Source: Sedimentisphaerales bacterium (GTDB lineage Bacteria; Planctomycetota; Phycisphaerae; Sedimentisphaerales; SG8-4). From it: a DNA stretch of 12,386 bases. The stretch lies in the NCBI GenBank assembly GCA_016932895.1, contig JAFGCA010000591.1, positions 1 through 12,386 on the forward strand, written 5' to 3'. This document shows, one piece after another, positions 7,172 through 12,386 of the stretch; within the stretch, counting starts at the first letter, position 1; each line of letters starts with the position of its first letter. The notes under the pieces were generated by a model. It did not search any database. It saw only the letters and a list, made by a program, of their open reading frames with translations, and was not told the origin of the DNA. The position numbers were made by a program, and so were the translations under genes.

Positions 7172-8164
7172 ATGATGGAGATTGTGAGTGGTTTTCGTGA
7201 AAAGGTGGTTGGCAGGGGCTTGTCCGTTGTGTTGCCTGAGGGCCGGGACGAGCGGATCGTAGCGGCGGCACGGCGGCTCAAGGACGAGAAGATCGCCGAG
7301 CCGATTGTGCTGGGAAGGGCCGGGCAGATCGAGGCGGCCGTGGCCGGCGCCGGCGTACGCCTGGACGGCATCCCCACCATTGACCCCAAGCAAAGTGACA
7401 AGCTCGAGGTCTATGCCGAGCAATACAGTCGGAAAAGGGACGGCATCCCGCCGGCGGTGGCGCGGCGCATCGTCGTCAAGCCACTGTTCTATGGGGGCAT
7501 GATGGTAGCGCAGGGCGAGGCGGATGCAATCGTGGCCGGCGCTGCGGGCGCCACAGCCACGCTTATCCAGGCCGGCGTCCTGACCATGGGTCTGCTGCCC
7601 GGGATCAGCACGCCTTCGAGTTGCTTTCTCATGGTGATTCCCAGCTTCGAGGGCGAAAAGGACAAGCCTTTCATCTATGCCGATTGTGCGGTCAACATCG
7701 ACCCGACGCCCGAGCAGCTTGCCGATATCGCGTTGGCTTCGGCGGTCAGTGCCCGGCGGCTTCTGGGCGCCGAGCCGCGCGTGGCGATGCTGTCGTTCGC
7801 CACGAAGGGCAGCGCCTCGGGTCCGGCCGTGGCCAAGGTCAGGCAGGCCCTGGCCATCGCGCGGTCGCGCGAGCCGGATCTGGCCATCGACGGGGAATTT
7901 CAGGCCGATTCGGCCCTGATCCCGCGCGTGGCGGCCAAGAAGGTCAAGGACGAGAGCCCGGTGGCCGGACGGGCCAACGTGCTGATCTTTCCCGACCTGA
8001 ACTCCGGGAACATTGCCTATAAACTGACGCAGTACATGGCCGGGGCACAGGCCATCGGCCCTCTGCTCCAGGGATTTGCCCGGCCGGTCGCGGATCTTTC
8101 CCGCGGCGCGACGGTGGACGACATCGTGGCGACCGCGATATTGACGTTGGCGCAGTTGCCATGA
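7172..8164 (+). CDS. pta: Phosphate acetyltransferase
   Basis: A 330-residue short-form Pta (acetyl-CoA + phosphate = acetyl-phosphate + CoA), without the extra N-terminal domains of the long enterobacterial type. Family signatures read in order: [11 protein letters not shown] near the N-terminus, [13 protein letters not shown] with [23 protein letters not shown] (family IDGELQxD), and near the end [20 protein letters not shown] with [17 protein letters not shown]. The open frame begins at 7136, but the residues before 7172 look non-coding. The ATG at 7172 (or 7175 directly after it) fits family length, with GGAG at 7156-7159, a rather long 12 nt upstream. It is followed after 125 nt by ackA, the usual Pta–AckA pairing for ATP formation from acetyl-CoA or for acetate activation. 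It is cytoplasmic. Confidence 0.93.
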   Translation: MMEIVSGFREKVVGRGLSVVLPEGRDERIVAAARRLKDEKIAEPIVLGRAGQIEAAVAGAGVRLDGIPTIDPKQSDKLEVYAEQYSRKRDGIPPAVARRIVVKPLFYGGMMVAQGEADAIVAGAAGATATLIQAGVLTMGLLPGISTPSSCFLMVIPSFEGEKDKPFIYADCAVNIDPTPEQLADIALASAVSARRLLGAEPRVAMLSFATKGSASGPAVAKVRQALAIARSREPDLAIDGEFQADSALIPRVAAKKVKDESPVAGRANVLIFPDLNSGNIAYKLTQYMAGAQAIGPLLQGFARPVADLSRGATVDDIVATAILTLAQLP

Positions 8165-8289
8165 GGAAAACAGTTTTGAGTTCGTAGTTTTGAGTTTTGA
8201 GTTTCGGATTGTGGCTCGTACGCTGTTTCACTCAGAACTCAACACTCAACACTTAAAACTAAACACTCGGTAGAGGATGGTTCCCACAG
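8165..8289. repeat. AT-rich imperfect inverted repeat in the pta–ackA spacer
   Basis: The left side carries three TTTTGAGTT units (8174-8182, 8188-8196, 8195-8203). The right side (about 8236-8264) carries the complementary ACTCAA units, around a GC-richer core. The whole could fold into an imperfect hairpin in a pta–ackA transcript. The ackA ribosome binding site (AGAGGA, 8272-8277) lies just after it, about 12 nt from the start codon. Its layout, low-complexity A/T arms around a core just upstream of a start codon, resembles the repeats at 9605-9704 and 12123-12222. Confidence 0.6.
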
Positions 8290-9585
8290 ATGAAAGTACT
8301 TGTGATCAACGCCGGCAGTTCCTCCATCAAGTATCAGTTGTACGCCATGCCCGAAGGCCGGGTCCTGGCCAAGGGCGTGATCGAGCGCATCGGCGAGGAG
8401 CGTTCGCTGCTGTCCCACAGCTGCGATGGGCGGACGCACCAGCGGCAGATGCACGTGGCCGACCACGAAGAAGGGATGGAGCTGCTGCTGGATACGCTCG
8501 TCAGCAAGGAGGTGGGCGTCATTGAGACGATCTCGGAGATCGGAGCGGTGGGCCACCGGGTGGTGCATGGAGGGGAAGAGTTCACGGGCTCGGTGATCGT
8601 CAATGAGGCCGTCGTTGGCTCGATCGAGAAGTTCGCCGATCTGGCGCCGCTGCACAATCCGCCGAACCTGGCTGGCATCCGGGCCGCACAGCGGAACCTG
8701 CCCGGTATTCCGGAGGTCGCCTGTTTCGACACCGCTTTCCACACCACGATTCCCAAGGTGGCCTACCTGTACGCGCTGCCGTACGATCTGTACCAGCGCT
8801 ATCGCATCCGCCGCTATGGATTTCACGGGATTTCGCACCGGTACGTGGCCCGCCGCGTGGCGAAGCTGATGGAGCGCGGTAAGTACGAGCTCAACGCGAT
8901 TACGTGCCACTTGGGCAACGGCTGCTCCATCGCGGCGGTCAAGAACGGCCAATCGATCGATACCTCGATGGGCTTTACGCCACTGGAAGGGGTGCCCATG
9001 GGCACGCGCTCCGGCGACATGGACCCGGCCATCCTCTTCTATCTGGGCGAGAAGGGGTACGATCCGAGAAAGCTCAACGTGCTCTGCAACAAGAAAAGCG
9101 GACTGCTTGGGCTCTCGGGCATTTCTAACGACATGAGAAATCTCGAGGAACTGGCCGGCCAGGGCAACGAGCAAGCCCAACTGGCGATCGACGTGTTCTG
9201 CTACCGCATCAAGAAGTATATCGGCGCCTATGCCGCCGTTCTGGAGAAGGTGGACGCCTTGATCTTCACCGGTGGGATCGGCCAGAACGCCGTCGGCGTG
9301 CGCGCGAGCATCTGCGCCGGACTGCGGCAGGTGGGCATTCGACTCGATCCCGCCGCCAATGGCCGCACCGTGGACCGGGAGGCCGACGTCAGCGCCGAAG
9401 ACAGCGACGTGCGAATTTTCGTCATTCCCACCAACGAAGAGGCCGCCATCGCCCACGATACGTACGAGCTGGCCCTGGGCAGCAGCGGCGGCGATTGCGG
9501 CCCAACCCGGGTCGCAGAGTCAAGACCGAAGGGCGTGCCAATGGAGTCACCTCACCGCCAGGAGCCATCGCCGAGCGGCGCTTGA
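8290..9585 (+). CDS. ackA: Acetate kinase with a repeat-derived C-terminal extension
   Basis: A 431-residue acetate kinase (acetyl-phosphate + ADP = acetate + ATP). Signatures are VLVINAGSSSIKYQL (3-17), GHRVVHGG (88-95), CFDTAFH (145-151), RRYGFHGISH (174-183), CHLGNGCS (206-213), MGTRSGDMDP (237-246), FTGGIGQN and VIPTNEE. Active-site residues appear intact: Arg90, Asp147, His179, Arg240 and Glu383 correspond, offset by one, to Arg91, Asp148, His180, Arg241 and Glu384 of the Methanosarcina enzyme. The family normally ends shortly after the IPTNEE block. Here about 35 residues follow (397-431), and most are encoded by a degenerate copy of the GC-rich palindrome (9509-9602), which also supplies the stop codon. 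The core should be functional. It lies downstream of pta. Confidence 0.95.
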   Translation: MKVLVINAGSSSIKYQLYAMPEGRVLAKGVIERIGEERSLLSHSCDGRTHQRQMHVADHEEGMELLLDTLVSKEVGVIETISEIGAVGHRVVHGGEEFTGSVIVNEAVVGSIEKFADLAPLHNPPNLAGIRAAQRNLPGIPEVACFDTAFHTTIPKVAYLYALPYDLYQRYRIRRYGFHGISHRYVARRVAKLMERGKYELNAITCHLGNGCSIAAVKNGQSIDTSMGFTPLEGVPMGTRSGDMDPAILFYLGEKGYDPRKLNVLCNKKSGLLGLSGISNDMRNLEELAGQGNEQAQLAIDVFCYRIKKYIGAYAAVLEKVDALIFTGGIGQNAVGVRASICAGLRQVGIRLDPAANGRTVDREADVSAEDSDVRIFVIPTNEEAAIAHDTYELALGSSGGDCGPTRVAESRPKGVPMESPHRQEPSPSGA

Positions 9586-9602
9586 TACGGCCAGCCGCCA
9601 CG
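9509..9602. repeat. GC-rich palindromic repeat, degenerate copy 3, overlapping the ackA 3' end
   Basis: The left arm (9509-9544) aligns without gaps to the left arm of copy 2, with 28 of 36 bases identical by my count. The right arm (about 9564-9602) retains CCATCGCC, GGCGCTTGATAC and GCCACG in the same order. The left arm and spacer are read in frame as the end of AckA, and the TGA at 9583-9585 lies in the right arm. Confidence 0.7.
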
Positions 9603-9604
9603 GG

Positions 9605-9704
9605 CAAAGCAAAATGCAGAAAGCAAAATGCAAAATTAAGGAAGTCATCGCCGTACAGCGGCCATTCCGCAATTTTGATTTCTCATATGTGACCTTTGAT
9701 TTTT
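9605..9704 (+). repeat. AT-rich dispersed repeat, copy A
   Basis: It contains repeated GCAAAATGC units, a GGAAGTCATC block, ATTCCGCAATTTTGAT and TTTGATTTTT. The same blocks occur in the same order on the minus strand at 12123-12222. Both copies point towards a start codon (the FolE2-like gene here, the sulfatase there). Not coding. Confidence 0.7.
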
Positions 9705-9880
9705 CGCCGGTACCAGCGCCAACTCGTAGGGTGGGTTCTCAACCCACGCGTAGCGGCGCGCCCGGGCAAACGCGTGGATCAAGGACCGACCCTGCAACTC
9801 CCGTCTCCGGCCTTGGGCCTACGGCCTCTTCCGGATTTCGTGCTTCGGGTTTTCCCTATTCATAACAGGTAAGGTGTGTC
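9705..9880. other. Remainder of the ackA–folE2-like spacer, small palindromes
   Basis: GTGGGTT at 9731-9737 pairs with AACCCAC at 9741-9747 around a CTC loop. CCACGCG (9744-9750) could alternatively pair with CGCGTGG (9771-9777). A GGCC-rich stretch follows near 9813-9830. AAGGTG at 9871-9876 is the ribosome binding site for the gene starting at 9881. No convincing promoter hexamers are seen. Confidence 0.5.
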
Positions 9881-10675
9881 ATGCAGAAAAACGATAAACG
9901 TTTCCTGGTCGACGTCGGGATGAAAGACCTGCCCTTTCCCATGCGCGTGATGTCGCGCGTGGATCCGGAGGGGCAATCGACCGTGGCCAATATCTCGATC
10001 CACGCCCGCATCATGCAGACGTTCGAGGCCCGCTGGATCGACAAGTTCATCCAGATCCTTCACCAGCACCGCGAGCGAATCGGCACCAGCACCCTCCAGG
10101 CCAACATTCGAGATTACGTCGAGGCGCTGCAAGCGACGGCCCTGCAAATCGATTTCGATTACCCGTTCTTCGTAGAGAAGCAGACGCCCGTGACCAAGGA
10201 GAATTGCCTGGTGCAATACCTGTGCAAGTATTCGGTCAAGACGCACGCGGTGGACGGGCCGGCGAGCATTACCTTCAAGATCGCGGTGCCGTGCATCACG
10301 ACCTATCCGGCCTCCGACGCGCGCACGCCCCGGGGCCTTTTCGGCCAGCTCAGCATGATCGACATCGCCGTCGAGACCGACGCCGAAGTCTACGCCGAGG
10401 ATATGGTGGCCCTCGTCGACCGGCACGCCCTGGCCTCGGTCTACTCCTTCCTGAGCCCCGAGGACCAGCAGTTCATCATTGAGAAGGTCCATTCGCACGA
10501 GAAGACCAGCGTCGTGGTCGTCGACGAGATCAAGAAGGAGATCGCTCGCAACCGCGACATCCACTGGTACTCCATCGATTGCTCCAACTACGGCATGCTC
10601 CACTCCTACAGCACCGTCATCCGCACCGAAAAGAGCATGTGGGTCCCCTTCAGCGGATTCGACGACCACATATAG
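9881..10675 (+). CDS. FolE2-like (GTP cyclohydrolase IB fold) protein with altered metal site
   Basis: A 264-residue protein aligning along its length with FolE2, which makes dihydroneopterin triphosphate from GTP for folate or queuosine-type pathways. Matching blocks are VGMKDLPFPMRV (12-23), QSTVANISIH, FEARWIDKFIQIL, GQLSMIDIAVET (155-166), YAEDMVALVDRHALASVY and EDQQFIIE. The zinc/active-site segment aligns without gaps to the family's LCPCSK...GAHNQR. However, the catalytic Cys (C147 of the Neisseria enzyme) is Tyr142, the second Cys is Ala144, the zinc His (H159) is Phe154 and Glu201 is Ser186; Glu216 is kept as Glu201. The C-terminal ESIHxH motif reads GMLHSY. The frame is intact, with a good ribosome binding site, so this looks like a diverged subfamily rather than a decaying gene. 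Standard FolE2 chemistry is doubtful. It probably acts in the cytoplasm. Confidence 0.8.
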   Translation: MQKNDKRFLVDVGMKDLPFPMRVMSRVDPEGQSTVANISIHARIMQTFEARWIDKFIQILHQHRERIGTSTLQANIRDYVEALQATALQIDFDYPFFVEKQTPVTKENCLVQYLCKYSVKTHAVDGPASITFKIAVPCITTYPASDARTPRGLFGQLSMIDIAVETDAEVYAEDMVALVDRHALASVYSFLSPEDQQFIIEKVHSHEKTSVVVVDEIKKEIARNRDIHWYSIDCSNYGMLHSYSTVIRTEKSMWVPFSGFDDHI

Positions 10676-10691
10676 CCGCCGGGCGAGGCGG
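10676..10691. other. Short hairpin between convergent genes
   Basis: CCGCC (10676-10680) can pair with GGCGG (10687-10691) across a six-base loop, directly after the FolE2-like stop codon. It has no T-run. It may contribute to transcript ends of the two convergent genes, but the stem is short. Confidence 0.25.
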
Positions 10692-10700
10692 ATACGGAAG

Positions 10701-12122
<1,422 letters not shown>

Positions 12123-12222
12123 GAGAAATCAAAAATCAAAGAGAAAATATCAAAATTGCGGAATCCCAGCGTGCCGGGATGACTTTCTTATTTCTGCATT
12201 TTGCTTTTTACATTTTGATTTG
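12123..12222 (-). repeat. AT-rich dispersed repeat, copy B
   Basis: On the minus strand it reads AAAGCAAAATGCAGAAA, AAGTCATC, a GC core that can form a small hairpin (12163-12180), ATTCCGCAATTTTGAT and TTTGATTTTT. This is the same order as copy A at 9605-9704. Its end touches the sulfatase start codon, so it forms the whole proximal leader of that gene. Confidence 0.7.
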
Positions 12223-12233
12223 TTCTACCTTGG

Positions 12234-12300
12234 TAGGAGGGGCTTTAGCCCATGCGGTTTCTCCGGCAAGGTTCTTCAGCATGGGCTAAAGCCCATCCTA
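12234..12300. repeat. 22-bp inverted repeat, 23-nt loop
   Basis: The arm 12234-12255 (TAGGAGGGGCTTTAGCCCAT plus GC) pairs with 12279-12300 with one mismatch. Each arm contains its own GGGCT-type partial palindrome. It is the third distinct palindrome type in the spacers. A terminator for a gene beyond the window or a leader structure for the sulfatase are both possible. Confidence 0.75.
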
Positions 12301-12325
12301 TTCATGAAAGGCTGCCGGTTGTCAA
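12295..12325 (-). promoter_or_regulatory. Possible weak promoter for the sulfatase gene
   Basis: On the minus strand a perfect TTGACA (12320-12325) is followed after 19 nt by TAGGAT (12295-12300). The spacing is longer than ideal and the -10 is poor, so this is a guess. The transcript would begin inside the 12234-12300 hairpin and have a leader of about 160 nt. Confidence 0.2.
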
Positions 12326-12386
12326 GGACTATTGGCTGTCGATTCATTTCTTCTTTGTTTCTGAATAATCGTTTGCTGGCTCGATA
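12301..12386. other. Right-edge sequence with no supported gene
   Basis: I see no open frame with a start and ribosome binding site on either strand in this edge segment. Apart from the TTGACA noted separately, I see nothing in it. Confidence 0.5.

Noticed and set aside
6932..7394. Identical 13-mer GACCCCAAGCAAA at 6932-6944 and inside pta at 7382-7394, exactly 450 nt apart
   Set aside because: Flanking bases do not extend the match convincingly and no second pair supports a duplication, so I treat it as coincidence.
8165..8289. CRISPR-like reading of the repeated TTTTGAGTT units
   Set aside because: The units are only 9 nt, partly overlapping, with no regular spacers and no cas genes nearby.

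Overview
The window is GC-rich. It carries Tat-exported glycan-processing enzymes (a GH109-type glycosidase and a formylglycine sulfatase), further Gfo/Idh/MocA and uroporphyrinogen-decarboxylase-like (UroD-like) catabolic proteins, a NagB–LmbE fusion, and many imperfect palindromes in the spacers. That combination suggests an anaerobic or fermentative Planctomycetota (Phycisphaerae/Sedimentisphaerales-like), or less likely another PVC-group bacterium. This placement rests on gene style only; no marker gene is present.

Layout. Positions 1-4134, minus strand: transcribed from right to left, a UroD-like protein, a Gfo/Idh/MocA oxidoreductase, a Tat-exported GH109-type enzyme and a partial gene running off the left edge. 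A 166-bp hairpin-rich element (1775-1940) sits between the two oxidoreductases. Two copies of a GC-rich palindromic repeat (279-367 and 4249-4364) bracket the three complete genes. Positions 4461-6815, minus: a large fusion of a glucosamine-6-phosphate deaminase-like domain with a PIG-L/LmbE deacetylase-like domain. Positions 7172-9585, plus: pta and ackA, divergent from the fusion gene across a 356-nt spacer. The last ~25 codons of ackA run through a degenerate copy of the same GC-rich palindrome. Positions 9881-10675, plus: a protein with the FolE2 (GTP cyclohydrolase IB) fold signature in which three of the four metal/active-site residues are replaced. Positions 10701-12122, minus: a type I sulfatase, convergent with the FolE2-like gene. 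Positions 12123-12386: AT-rich repeat and hairpins, no gene seen.

How the genes may work together (inference): the exported sulfatase and GH109 enzyme would trim sulfated or GalNAc-containing glycans outside the cytoplasm. The second Gfo/Idh and UroD-like proteins would act on released sugars. The NagB–LmbE fusion would deacetylate and/or deaminate amino-sugar phosphates. Pta–AckA, divergent from it, would interconvert the acetate and acetyl-CoA that such metabolism generates. The FolE2-like protein does not fit this scheme and is the most unexpected gene here.
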